This document shows positions 8,422-17,051 of a stretch of DNA of 64,000 nucleotides, piece by piece (positions within the stretch are counted from its first letter, which is position 1; every line of letters begins with the position of its first letter). The stretch is taken from positions 469,006 to 533,005 of the forward strand of contig NZ_PJRO01000002.1 in NCBI RefSeq assembly GCF_002858745.1. Reading direction: 5' to 3'. Origin of the DNA: Mesorhizobium loti (lineage in GTDB: Bacteria; Pseudomonadota; Alphaproteobacteria; Rhizobiales; Rhizobiaceae). The position numbers were made by a program, and so were the translations under genes. The notes under the pieces were generated by a model. That model saw only the letters and a program-made list of their open reading frames with translations. It did no database searches and had not been told where the DNA came from.

Positions 8422-8937
8422 ATGATCAATTCGCGCACTGTGGCGAAGACCGCCAACGTTATCGATGAACGCCGCGAGTCCATCCGTACGCTCTACATGG
8501 AATCTCTTCAGCTGGTCGAACGTCTTCATCGGCGTTTGCTTGATGTGATCAAGGATGAGTTTGACCGTAACGGCCGTTCTGACATCAATGCTGTTCAGGC
8601 TCTGCTGCTGTTCAACATCGGAAATGCCGAGCTGACCGCCGGCGAGCTGCGCTCGCGTGGTTACTATCTCGGCTCCAACGTGTCCTACAACCTGAAAAAG
8701 CTTGTCGACCTGGGCTTCATCAACCATCAGCGCTCGCGCATCGACCGTCGTTCGGTCCGCGTCAGCCTGACGGACAAGGGCAACGAGGTGGCTGAGGTGG
8801 TTGCTGGTCTCTACGAGAGACACATCGGCTCGATCGAGCATGTCGGCGGCATCAACCAGGACGAGTTCAAGCAGATGAACCGCGCCTTGCAGCGCCTGGA
8901 TCGCTTCTGGAACGACACCATCGCCTACCGCATGTAA
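8422..8937 (+). CDS. ldtR: MarR-family regulator LdtR
   Basis: Winged-helix regulator of 171 residues. The DNA-binding part lies around residues 45-115: ELTAGELRSRGYYLGSNVSYNL is the recognition region and INHQRSRIDRRSVRVSLTDKG the wing. LdtR of Candidatus Liberibacter asiaticus and rhizobia is a MarR-type regulator that controls an L,D-transpeptidase gene and stress tolerance. Here too an L,D-transpeptidase gene follows on the same strand 395 bases downstream, which supports the name. The chosen ATG follows GAGGCAAAGACA; an upstream ATG-free extension of 16 codons is possible but contains an A-rich stretch unlike the protein. Confidence 0.88.
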   Translation: MINSRTVAKTANVIDERRESIRTLYMESLQLVERLHRRLLDVIKDEFDRNGRSDINAVQALLLFNIGNAELTAGELRSRGYYLGSNVSYNLKKLVDLGFINHQRSRIDRRSVRVSLTDKGNEVAEVVAGLYERHIGSIEHVGGINQDEFKQMNRALQRLDRFWNDTIAYRM

Positions 8938-8939
8938 GC

Positions 8940-9095
8940 GGCTGGTTCCGGGCTCGCCCGCCGGGTTTGCCGGCGGAGCGTCCTTTTCCGCGACGTCTCT
9001 GTCGCGGCGAGATACCACGCCGAAGAGCGGGGAGGAGGAGACCAAAATCTCCGGACTGGGCCGGTGCCGAAAAGGCACTGGCCCTTTCTTTCGTG
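8940..9095 (+). ncRNA. Candidate structured small RNA or long 3' UTR after ldtR
   Basis: Three stem-loops follow one another in a gene-free stretch. The first pairs GCTCGCCCGCCGG with the complementary arm ending at 8979. The second is CCGCGAC/GTCGCGG around a 6-base loop (8988-9007). The third is a terminator (9058-9091). Between the second and third lies a single-stranded purine run GGGGAGGAGGAG (9029-9040), resembling repeated Shine-Dalgarno sequences. No ATG or GTG is placed to use it. It may be an sRNA or merely the ldtR 3' UTR. From 9096 to 9332 I see nothing but the upstream region of the next gene. Confidence 0.4.
9058..9091 (+). terminator. Intrinsic terminator downstream of ldtR
   Basis: GGGCCGGTGCC (9058-9068) pairs with GGCACTGGCCC (9074-9084) with one G-T wobble and a GAAAA loop, followed by TTTCTTT. 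It is T-rich only on the plus-strand side, so it ends plus-strand transcripts. Confidence 0.8.
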
Positions 9096-9332
9096 CGACA
9101 TGGGTCTAAAGCGCAAGCTTCGCGCCCAATTGCCGCCATATTCCGATGAAAGCGAGAAGTTGGACGGTGCAGTCGAATTTTGGCTGACTGGTCTGCTCTC
9201 GCGAATGTGCGTTTTCCGGCAGCGAGATGCGAGATATGGTTGGCTAAATGTTAAGGATGGCAACCATAAAGTGCGAGCCGCTAGCCAGGCCCATTGGCCG
9301 ATCGTCGAATTGTTGAACAGTCTGGAACGCTC

Positions 9333-10586
9333 ATGAACACCAGCCGCCGCCTGTTTCTCACCGGAGCTTCCGCGCTCGCCGTGGCTTTCGCTGCCGGTGC
9401 CGCCAGCGCCCAGGACGCCGTTGATGGTATCCTGAAGGCCTCGGGGCAGGGCAGTTGGGACGACACTTTTGACGCCCGCGCCACGCAAGGCGGCAAGGTT
9501 GCCTCGACGCTGCCGATCTTCAGCCCGCAGACCGTGACCTATACCGAGCAGGCTATCGCCCAGTATCGTGACATCGTGGCTCAGGGTGGATGGCCGGAAG
9601 TGCCGGCGACCAAGAAGCTCCAGCTCGGTGTCTCTGATCCTGATGTCGTGCCGCTGCGCAAGCGACTGATGGTGTCCGGCGACCTGTCCCAGAGTGCCGG
9701 TCTGTCGGAATCCTTCGATTCCTACGTCGATGCGGCGCTGAAGCGGTTCCAGACCCGTCATGGCCTGCCGGCGGACGGGGTCACCGGCAAGTACACCTTT
9801 GCCGCGATCAACGTGTCAGCACCGGTACGGCTTGGTCAGCTCGAGACCAATCTGGTGCGCCTGCGCGCCATGGGCGGCTTCCTTGGTAACCGGTATGTGA
9901 TGGTCAATATCCCGGCCGCGCAGATCGAGGCGGTCGAGGGAGACCGCGTCGTGCTGCGTCATACGGCCATTGTCGGCAAGATCGACCGCCAGACGCCTAT
10001 CGTCAATTCGAAGATCAACGAGATCATCGTCAATCCCTATTGGAACGCGCCGGTGTCGATCGTCCGCAAGGACATCATTCCGCTGATGCGCAAGAACCCG
10101 AATTACCTCAAGGACAGTCATATCCGCCTGCTCGCTCCGGATGGCACGGAGGTCGATCCGACAACCGTCGACTGGTCGACGGAAGATGCCGTCAAGTATC
10201 GCTTCCGTCAGGATCCGGGCACCGGCAACGCCATGGCTTCGGTGAAGATCAATTTCCCGAGCCCGGACGGCGTCTACATGCACGATACGCCGCAGCAGAG
10301 CCTGTTCGGCAAGCTGATGCGCTTTGATTCTTCAGGCTGCGTACGCGTACAGAATGTGCGCGACCTCGTCACCTGGATCCTGCGCGATACGCAGGGCTGG
10401 AGCCGCCAGCATTTCGAAGAAACCATCAAGACCGGCAACAACACCCCGGTGGCGGTCACCAATCCGGTTCCGGTTTACTTCACTTACGTCTCGGCTTGGT
10501 CGACGGGTACGGGCGTCGTGCAGTTTCGCGATGACATCTATCGCCGTGATGGCGTCGACGAGTTGCAGATCACTTCGTCGCTTTAA
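9333..10586 (+). CDS. L,D-transpeptidase (YkuD/YcbB type), secreted
   Basis: Periplasmic enzyme of 417 residues that makes 3-3 crosslinks in peptidoglycan or attaches proteins to it. The N-terminus MNTSRRLFLTGASALAVAF is a signal peptide with a twin-arginine look, cut near AASAQD. A peptidoglycan-binding domain lies around residues 95-165 (ALKRFQTRHGLPADGVTGKY). The YkuD domain follows, with His317 in VYMHDTP and the catalytic cysteine Cys336 in SSGCVRV. Its place downstream of ldtR matches the known LdtR-L,D-transpeptidase regulatory pair. The ATG after GGAACG was chosen because it opens the signal peptide. Its 3' end overlaps the convergent LysR gene by 17 bases. Confidence 0.9.
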   Translation: MNTSRRLFLTGASALAVAFAAGAASAQDAVDGILKASGQGSWDDTFDARATQGGKVASTLPIFSPQTVTYTEQAIAQYRDIVAQGGWPEVPATKKLQLGVSDPDVVPLRKRLMVSGDLSQSAGLSESFDSYVDAALKRFQTRHGLPADGVTGKYTFAAINVSAPVRLGQLETNLVRLRAMGGFLGNRYVMVNIPAAQIEAVEGDRVVLRHTAIVGKIDRQTPIVNSKINEIIVNPYWNAPVSIVRKDIIPLMRKNPNYLKDSHIRLLAPDGTEVDPTTVDWSTEDAVKYRFRQDPGTGNAMASVKINFPSPDGVYMHDTPQQSLFGKLMRFDSSGCVRVQNVRDLVTWILRDTQGWSRQHFEETIKTGNNTPVAVTNPVPVYFTYVSAWSTGTGVVQFRDDIYRRDGVDELQITSSL

Positions 10587-11529
10587 CAAAAGCGGACCAT
10601 TCAGTTGGAGCCATCGGCGGCAACGCCGGTGGCTTTTTATTTTCGGCACAGATGTCGCGCACGCAGCCGCGTAACCAGCGATGGGCCGGATCGGCGTCGA
10701 GCCGCGGGTGCCACAAAAGCGAGATGGTGATTTCCGGCAAGGCGAGCGGGAGCGGGAAGCGGAACATGCCGTCGTTCAGGTGGCCAGTATAGCGCTCGGG
10801 AACGCTGGCGATCAGACCCGCCTCCCGCGCAAAGACCAACGCCTCCAGGAAGCCGCTGACAGTCGTCGCGATTTCGCGCTGCAACCCCAGGGCTTCCAGC
10901 GCGTCGTCGATCGGTCCCTTGTCGAGATTTCGACGCGAGACGAGAACATGTTCTCCCGCCGCGTAGCGTTCGGGGGTGACGATGCCGCTGCACAACGGGT
11001 GCTCGGCCCGCACGACACCGACAAAGCGATCGCGAAAGAGTGTCTGCGTGCGAATTTCCGGCCCGGTGGTGGTTCCGATCACTCCGGTTTCCAGATCAAC
11101 GCTGCCGTCGCGCAGCGGTGTACTGTCCTTGTCTGGCTTCGGTACAAAGCGCATCCGTACGCCTGACGCCTCTTGAGCAATGCGTGCGAGCAGGGCCGGT
11201 CCGAAGTTTTCGACAAAACCGTCCGAGTTCCGCATCGTGAATGTGCGCGTGAGCCTCGCAAGGTCCAGCTTTTCAGCGGGGCGCAGCATGGCTTCGGCCT
11301 CTTCGACGATCCGGCCGACGCGTTGACGCAGTTCAAGCGCGCGCGGTGTTGGGACGAGACCGCGACCGGCGCGAACCAGAAGCGGGTCGCCCGTTGTTTC
11401 ACGCAGCCGCGCCAGGGCGCGGCTCATCGCGGAGGGGCTGAGCCGCAGCCTCCTGGCCGCACGGGCAACGCTGCCTTCGGCAAGCAGCACATCAAGGGTG
11501 ATCAGCAGATTGAGATCCGGGCGCGTCAT
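10570..11529 (-). CDS. LysR-family transcriptional regulator
   Basis: Regulator of 319 residues. The winged helix-turn-helix is at residues 1-62 (LNLLITLDVLLAEGSVARAA, then LSPSAMSRALARLRE). The effector-binding domain fills the rest, with typical SDGFVENFGPALLARI and VFAREAGLIASVPERY segments. It is divergent from a DHA2-type exporter and most likely controls it. The upstream gap contains GCATATCTATGC (11545-11556), a short palindrome that could be part of its binding site. The last codons run antisense through the terminator and stop codon of the L,D-transpeptidase gene. An alternative start lies 6 codons upstream. Confidence 0.88.
   Translation of the reverse strand: MTRPDLNLLITLDVLLAEGSVARAARRLRLSPSAMSRALARLRETTGDPLLVRAGRGLVPTPRALELRQRVGRIVEEAEAMLRPAEKLDLARLTRTFTMRNSDGFVENFGPALLARIAQEASGVRMRFVPKPDKDSTPLRDGSVDLETGVIGTTTGPEIRTQTLFRDRFVGVVRAEHPLCSGIVTPERYAAGEHVLVSRRNLDKGPIDDALEALGLQREIATTVSGFLEALVFAREAGLIASVPERYTGHLNDGMFRFPLPLALPEITISLLWHPRLDADPAHRWLRGCVRDICAENKKPPALPPMAPTEWSAFVKATK
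10610..10640 (+). terminator. Intrinsic terminator of the L,D-transpeptidase gene
   Basis: GCCATCGGCG pairs with CGCCGGTGGC (one wobble) around GCAA and is followed by TTTTTATTTT. It lies inside the 3' coding end of the convergent LysR gene, so the same bases encode a terminator on one strand and protein on the other. Confidence 0.85.
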
Positions 11530-11667
11530 CCGCTGACTATAACGCATATCTATGCTTTGATGAGGCGTCTTGTGCATGAATTAAGTGCAAATGATGCGCC
11601 TTCCGCCATGTTATGCGAGGCGCTACCTGTCTGTCCGTATTTCAGATCCGGCGAAGACAGGCAAAAC

Positions 11668-13116
11668 ATGCAATCGAATACCATCGGACGTGGCGCAGCA
11701 GGACAGGTAACGGACACTCAGCCCGCTGGACGCTGGGCGCTGATCAGCCTTGCGATGTCGATGCTGCTCTCCTCACTTGGCATCAGTATTGCCAATGTCG
11801 CGCTGCCGTCACTGGCCGAGGCGTTCGACACGCCTTTCCACTACGTCCAATGGGTTGTTCTGGCTTATCTTCTCGCTGTGACGATCTCGATCGTCAGTGC
11901 GGGGCGGCTTGGCGACCTGGTCGGTCATCGTCGCATGCTGATTGGCGGGATTTCGCTGTTCACACTGGCCTCGGTTCTGTGCGGAATCGCGCCCACGCTT
12001 TGGCTGCTGGTCGCTGCTCGCGCCTTGCAGGGGCTTGGGGCGGCCGTTCTGATGGCACTCAGCATCGCGTTTGTCCGCGATACGGTCTCGAAAGACAGAA
12101 CGGGCAGCGCGATGGGATTGCTGGGCACGATGTCGGCGATCGGAACCGCGCTGGGACCATCTCTGGGTGGGCTTCTGCTGACCGCGGCAAGCTGGCGGGC
12201 GATCTTTCTGGTGATGGTGCCGTTGGGGGCGCTGAACCTTTTTCTCGCCTGGCGTTTCCTGCCTGCCTCCAAGCCGGTTGAAAAGGGCAGGGGCTTTGAC
12301 AGTCTTGGCACGCTGCTGCTTGGCCTTACCCTTGCTGCCTATGCGCTCGCCACGACCATAGGTGGCACGCATCTGGGGTGGCTGAATGTGGTGCTGCTGG
12401 TGGCCGCCGTTCTCGGTGTCGGCCTTTTCATGATGGTCGAGGCGAAGGTCGCTTCGCCATTGATCCATCTGTCGGCATTCCGAGATGCTGCCTTCAGCGG
12501 CAGCCTGGTGATGAATGCGCTGGTTTCCACGGTCATGATGGTCACGTTCGTGGTCGGACCGTTCTATCTTTCCCGCGCACTCGGGCTGAACGCGGCTCTC
12601 GTCGGCATGGTGATGTCGGTTGGTCCGATAATCTCCACCCTGACCGGCATCCCGGCTGGCCGGGTCGTCGACCGGCTTGGCGCCTCGCTCGTGGCCATCA
12701 TCGGGCTCACCTTGATGACTGCTGGGGCATTTGTCCTTGTCGCGGTTCCGACTTCATTCGGCATCGCCGGCTATGTCATGGGTATTGCCATTCTCACCCC
12801 CGGCTATCAGCTCTTCCAGGCTGCCAACAATACGGCCGTGATGATGGATGTCAGCCCGGACCGGCGTGGCGTCGTCTCCGGCATGCTCAGCCTGTCGCGC
12901 AACCTGGGGCTGATCACCGGTGCGTCGGCCATGGGTGCCTTGTTCGCCTTCGTTTCAGGTGGCGTCGATGGGGCGACTGCGCATCCTGAAGCGGTTGCCG
13001 CCGGGATGCGGGTTACATTCGCGGTTGCAGGGATGCTGACCCTGGCTGCGATCGCTATTGCTCTTCTGGTGCGTGGCGGTGCGGCAAGCACGACGCCGGT
13101 TGAGGAACGGTCGTGA
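11668..13116 (+). CDS. DHA2-family MFS drug exporter
   Basis: Inner-membrane proton-driven exporter of 482 residues with about 14 membrane segments, the size of the DHA2 (EmrB/QacA) group. Motif A is present as GRLGDLVGHRRM after TM2; motif C-like LGTMSAIGTALGPSLGGLL lies in TM5, which marks exporters. A conserved first helix region reads SSLGISIANVALPSLAEAF. The substrate cannot be inferred. The frame is open far upstream, but the ATG at MQSNTIG gives the family N-terminus. It is divergent from a LysR regulator, whose effector may be the exported compound. Confidence 0.9.
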   Translation: MQSNTIGRGAAGQVTDTQPAGRWALISLAMSMLLSSLGISIANVALPSLAEAFDTPFHYVQWVVLAYLLAVTISIVSAGRLGDLVGHRRMLIGGISLFTLASVLCGIAPTLWLLVAARALQGLGAAVLMALSIAFVRDTVSKDRTGSAMGLLGTMSAIGTALGPSLGGLLLTAASWRAIFLVMVPLGALNLFLAWRFLPASKPVEKGRGFDSLGTLLLGLTLAAYALATTIGGTHLGWLNVVLLVAAVLGVGLFMMVEAKVASPLIHLSAFRDAAFSGSLVMNALVSTVMMVTFVVGPFYLSRALGLNAALVGMVMSVGPIISTLTGIPAGRVVDRLGASLVAIIGLTLMTAGAFVLVAVPTSFGIAGYVMGIAILTPGYQLFQAANNTAVMMDVSPDRRGVVSGMLSLSRNLGLITGASAMGALFAFVSGGVDGATAHPEAVAAGMRVTFAVAGMLTLAAIAIALLVRGGAASTTPVEERS

Positions 13117-13237
13117 TCCAGGCTTGCCGGGTTCGGATATCCGCCGGTGGAGTGCTGTTTCGGCAAAGTTTCCTACCCTTGTCATCTTAACGTTATGGGT
13201 GGCCACTAGCGTTTCCTCACGGACGCAGGGGACGCTC

Positions 13238-14293
13238 GTGAGACAACTTTCAAGAGCATGGGTATTTTGTCTGGTGATCTTGGTGCTGCTGCCGGCCTTG
13301 CCGGCTGCCGCCGAACCAGTTCGCGGCGCGGGATCGACCTTCGCCGCACCGGTGATCTCAGCTTGGGGTAAGGCCTACAAGGAAGCGCGTGCCGACGGGG
13401 GTGACTACTTTACTCTCGAGTGGAGTGTCGACTACGAGCCGGTCGGCTCGCTGGCCGGCGTCATGCGGCTTTCGCAACCGGAGATGGATTTCGCCGCGAC
13501 CGACGCGCCGCTTTCGCCAGAGGAAGTTGCCAAGCGCAATGTGGCGCAGTTTCCGATCGTCATGGGCGGTATCGCCGTGGTGGCCAATGTTGCCGGTGTC
13601 GAACCTGGCAAGTTGCGGCTGAACGGCCCGGTCCTGGCTGATGTCTTTTCCGGCAAGGTCAAGAGCTGGTCCGATCCTGCGATCGTTGCACTCAATCCGG
13701 ACATCCGGTTGCCGGACCGCCCCATCAAAGTGCTGCGGCGCAAAGACGGTTCCGGCTCGACATTCGTCTTCACCAGCTATCTTTCCAAGACCAGCTCCGA
13801 ATGGCGCCAGAAGTTCGGCGCGGCAACGCTGATCGATTGGGCTGTCGGGCAGGGTGCTGAAGGTACGGCCAACCTGGTCGCTTTGGCTGCCGCGACTAGC
13901 GACGGCATTACCTATCTCGAATATGGCCAGGTGACTCGCGCGGGTCTGCCAATCGTGCAGTTGCAGAACGAAGCGGGCGTTTTCGTAGCACCTGCAGCTG
14001 AAAGTTTCGCGTCTGGGTTGGCTAATATCGCATGGGATGCTTCCCGGCATTTCTTCGCGGATACGACTAAAATGCCAGGTGCGGGTGCCTATCCCATGGT
14101 CGCCGTTACCTATGCGGTGATGCCGAAGGATCGCGGCATCGAGCGGACCCAACGCGTGATTGATCTTTTTCGGTTGGCTTATTCAGCCGGCGCCAGCGAA
14201 GCGCGTGCGCTGGGCTACACCCCGGTGTCGCCCGAACTCGCTCGTCAGATCGATCGCTATTGGTCGCAGACCCTAACGAATCTGAACAACTAG
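13238..14293 (+). CDS. PstS-like phosphate-binding periplasmic protein
   Basis: Secreted solute-binding protein of 351 residues. The signal peptide is VRQLSRAWVFCLVILVLLPA, cleaved around PAAAEP, and starts at a GTG preceded by AGGGGA. The mature protein begins RGAGSTFAAPVISAWG, the conserved first phosphate-binding loop of PstS. Other family blocks are DFAATDAPLSPEEVAK, the LADVFSGKVKSWSDPAIVAL segment and RKDGSGSTFVFTSYLSK. No pstC, pstA, pstB or phoU follows. Instead a Na/Pi symporter gene starts 49 bases downstream, with no terminator between, suggesting one transcript. A convincing Pho box is not visible upstream. Confidence 0.85.
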   Translation: MRQLSRAWVFCLVILVLLPALPAAAEPVRGAGSTFAAPVISAWGKAYKEARADGGDYFTLEWSVDYEPVGSLAGVMRLSQPEMDFAATDAPLSPEEVAKRNVAQFPIVMGGIAVVANVAGVEPGKLRLNGPVLADVFSGKVKSWSDPAIVALNPDIRLPDRPIKVLRRKDGSGSTFVFTSYLSKTSSEWRQKFGAATLIDWAVGQGAEGTANLVALAAATSDGITYLEYGQVTRAGLPIVQLQNEAGVFVAPAAESFASGLANIAWDASRHFFADTTKMPGAGAYPMVAVTYAVMPKDRGIERTQRVIDLFRLAYSAGASEARALGYTPVSPELARQIDRYWSQTLTNLNN

Positions 14294-14342
14294 AGCGCTC
14301 CTCCAGGCGCGCCGCATTGTCCACACAGGAAGGCATAGCGAC

Positions 14343-16079
14343 ATGCAGGTCGACATCTTCAAGGACATTCTCGTTCCAGTCATCGGTGGATTGGGCATCT
14401 TCATGCTCGGCCTGGAATTCATGGCCAACGGCATTCAGGCGCTTTCCGTCAACAAGATGCGCGATTTCCTGGCCAAGGCTGCTGGAACGCCGATCAAGGG
14501 CGTGCTCGCCGGCACGCTGATCACCGGCGTGATCCAATCGTCGACGGCGATGACGGTGATGGTGGTCGGCCTGGTCAATGCCGGCGTGGTCGCGCTGAGG
14601 CCCGCGATCAGCGTCATTATGGGCGCCAACATCGGCACCACGCTGGGCAACGGCCTGATTGCGTTGCCACTCGGCCCTCTCGGCCTGATCCTGGGTGGCA
14701 TCTTCGCGCTCATCTATTGCTTTGCGAAGAGTGAGAAGGTTCGCAACATCGCGCTCGCCTGCATGGGCTTCGCGTTGATCTTCTACGGCCTCAACCTGAT
14801 GACCGGTGGGTTGCGTCCGCTGCGCAACATGCCGGAAGTCATGGAACTGCTGCAGACACTGAGAGCGGATTCCTACTTCAACCTGCTGAAATGCGTGCTG
14901 ATCGCCGCCGGTGTCACGGCGATGATCCACTCCTCCTCCGCCACGATCGGCATCGTGATGGGACTGGGCGCTGCGGGTGTTCTCGACTGGACCACTGCTG
15001 TCGCTTTTTCGCTCGGTGCCGACCTCGGCACGACGATCACCTCGTGGATGGCCTCGCTCAACCTCTCCAAAAATGCCAAGCGCGCTGCCTATGCGCATAT
15101 GTCGTTCAATATCATTGGTGTTTTGATCACCGTCCCGCTGTTCTTCATCTCGATCGAGGCGCTGCGCTGGGCGATGCAGTGGTTCGGTGGCGATCCGGGC
15201 ATTCCGGTCGTCGTCGACGGCAAGGATACCTTCCCGCTGGTGCCGGTTGCCGTCGGCTTGTACTCGACATTTTTCAACGTTTTCAACACGCTGCTGCTAT
15301 TCCCCTTCGTCGGGGTCTTCGAACGCGTGCTCTCGCGTATCGGCCATACCGAAGCCGACGACGTCGAGGATTTCTCGGTGCCGAAATATCTCGACCGCCG
15401 TTTCTCTGCCGATCTCGGGCAGGCGGTGCCGGCTGTCGAGCAGGAGACGATGCGTCATCTCAAGGCTGGCGCCCTGTTCCTCGACATCGCGCGCGCCAAG
15501 AAGAACGCCCCTAACGATCCGGGCGAACACTATCTGGCCACCGACATCCTTTCGCGGGACATCCGAACCTATTCGTCCGCGCTTTTGTCGTCCGACATGC
15601 CGATGGATCAGCTTGATCTGGTGGCCAGTCTGATCGAGGAAGCCGACTTCACGGCAGCGCTTGCCGAGCAACTGCATCAGGTCTCACGACGTGTCCGCCG
15701 CGAAACCTTCGGTACGCAGGGCAAGGCGATCGTCGACACCGCGCTCGACAAGCTCGACTTCGATCTTCGTGAGATCCTGCCCGACTTCGGCGTGAAAGCG
15801 CCCCAGATGCCTGCCGGCCATGTCAATTTTCCGGAAGTCGAGGAATTGCGTGCGCAGATACTCACCGCCGGTACAGGCATTGCACCGGGCGAACGCGGTG
15901 CGCTTCTCGCGTTGCTCGGCAGTGTCGAGCGTGCCGATTTCTTGATCAGGCGCATCGACGCCGAGCGCCGGTCCGTCAACCGTCAAGCGGTGGTCGCCCG
16001 CGCAAAAGCCCGTCGCGAGCAGCGCGATGAGAAGGGCGGGGTGTTTGGTGGCGATCTGGCACCGGTGCCCGGCGAGTGA
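14343..16079 (+). CDS. Na+/phosphate symporter with PhoU-like C-terminal domain
   Basis: Member of the NptA/Na-Pi cotransporter II family, 578 residues. The duplicated QSSTA-type motifs that define the family are both visible: GVIQSSTAMTVMVVGLVNAG near residue 60 and IHSSSATIGIVMGLGAAG near residue 197. About nine hydrophobic segments fill residues 10-320. The remaining ~240 residues are soluble and helical, as in the PhoU-like tail of bacterial members. It imports, or in some members exports, inorganic phosphate with sodium. The upstream PstS-like gene is probably in the same transcript, which is an unusual pairing. Confidence 0.9.
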   Translation: MQVDIFKDILVPVIGGLGIFMLGLEFMANGIQALSVNKMRDFLAKAAGTPIKGVLAGTLITGVIQSSTAMTVMVVGLVNAGVVALRPAISVIMGANIGTTLGNGLIALPLGPLGLILGGIFALIYCFAKSEKVRNIALACMGFALIFYGLNLMTGGLRPLRNMPEVMELLQTLRADSYFNLLKCVLIAAGVTAMIHSSSATIGIVMGLGAAGVLDWTTAVAFSLGADLGTTITSWMASLNLSKNAKRAAYAHMSFNIIGVLITVPLFFISIEALRWAMQWFGGDPGIPVVVDGKDTFPLVPVAVGLYSTFFNVFNTLLLFPFVGVFERVLSRIGHTEADDVEDFSVPKYLDRRFSADLGQAVPAVEQETMRHLKAGALFLDIARAKKNAPNDPGEHYLATDILSRDIRTYSSALLSSDMPMDQLDLVASLIEEADFTAALAEQLHQVSRRVRRETFGTQGKAIVDTALDKLDFDLREILPDFGVKAPQMPAGHVNFPEVEELRAQILTAGTGIAPGERGALLALLGSVERADFLIRRIDAERRSVNRQAVVARAKARREQRDEKGGVFGGDLAPVPGE

Positions 16080-16099
16080 ACAGACTTCTTTTCGCAAAG

Positions 16100-16129
16100 A
16101 GGCAAGGCCGCGGGTGAACGGCCTTGCCT
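16100..16129. terminator. Hairpin between convergent Na/Pi symporter and SDR genes
   Basis: AGGCAAGGCCG (16100-16110) pairs perfectly with CGGCCTTGCCT (16119-16129) around an 8-base loop. No T-run follows on either side, but its place between convergent genes suits a bidirectional terminator. Confidence 0.55.
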
Positions 16130-16167
16130 GGCATGCGGGTTGGCTGCCATCGGGCCTAAGGGGCGGA

Positions 16168-17010
16168 TTACTCCGGGAAATCGACGCTGAGCGTCGTTTC
16201 GGCCCAGCTGTCGAAATTCTCCCGCAGCGCGTCGAGCCGCTGGCGCGCTATGGTCAGGGCTGCAGCGCCGAGCAGCAGGCGCAGCGGCGGTTCGCTTGCC
16301 TCGAATGCCGAGATGATTGCTGCCGCGGCGCGCACCGGATCACCCGGTTGCCTGCCTGATCCGGTGCGAGTTGCCTCGCGGCGTTTTCCTGCTGTTTCCG
16401 CATAGTCGTCGATGACTGTCTTGGATTCGACCATCGAACGCCCTGCCCAATCCGTGCGGAATGCGCCGGGTTCGACGATCGTCACCTTGATGCCGAGTGG
16501 CTTGACCTCATGCGAAAGCGATTCCGAAAGTGCTTCGACAGCGAATTTCGAGGCGTGGTAGTAGCCGGTGGCGGCGAAGGCTACGAGGCCGCCGAGCGAC
16601 GAGACGGTGAAGATATGTCCCCGGCGGCGAGTGCGCATGCCAGGCAAGACACCTTTCGTCACGGCGACGAGACCGAAAACGTTGGTTTCGAACTGGGCGC
16701 GGATTTCTCGGTCAGAGCCTTCCTCGATAGCAGCCAGGTAGCCATAGCCTGCGTTGTTGACCAGCACGTCGATCGTGCCGAATTGTGCCTCCGCCGCTGC
16801 AACGGCCTGCTCAATGGAGGTCTTGTCGGTGACGTCGAGTTGCAAGGTGAGCGCGCGTTCACCGTGCCTGGAGGCCAAAGCGGCTAGGGCATCGGGGTTG
16901 CGTGCGGTAATGGCTGCGCGCCAGCCGCGCTCCAGGACGGCTTCGGCGAGCGCCTTGCCGAGCCCGGAGGACGCGCCGGTGATAAACCATGCGGGAGTGA
17001 TCGTTGTCAT
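16168..17010 (-). CDS. Short-chain dehydrogenase/reductase
   Basis: NAD(P)-dependent oxidoreductase of 280 residues, classical SDR type. The cofactor loop is TGASSGLG at residues 11-18, the NNAG motif is in VLVNNAGYGYL, and the active site has Ser in VSSLGG and Tyr-Lys in GYYHASK. Substrate unknown. The basic residue in TARNPDAL after strand 2 suggests NADPH preference. It is the second gene of a probable two-gene operon behind the Atu4866-family gene (gap 41 bases), divergent from a LysR regulator. Confidence 0.92.
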   Translation of the reverse strand: MTTITPAWFITGASSGLGKALAEAVLERGWRAAITARNPDALAALASRHGERALTLQLDVTDKTSIEQAVAAAEAQFGTIDVLVNNAGYGYLAAIEEGSDREIRAQFETNVFGLVAVTKGVLPGMRTRRRGHIFTVSSLGGLVAFAATGYYHASKFAVEALSESLSHEVKPLGIKVTIVEPGAFRTDWAGRSMVESKTVIDDYAETAGKRREATRTGSGRQPGDPVRAAAAIISAFEASEPPLRLLLGAAALTIARQRLDALRENFDSWAETTLSVDFPE

Positions 17011-17051
17011 GGTGAGTTCCTTCAGCCGGGAGCCGGTCGTCTCTCAGGCAT

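Noticed and set aside
13140-13237. Possible Pho box before the PstS-like gene (TTGTCATCTTAACG)
   Set aside because: Only the first half resembles the consensus and the direct repeat with 11-bp period is missing.
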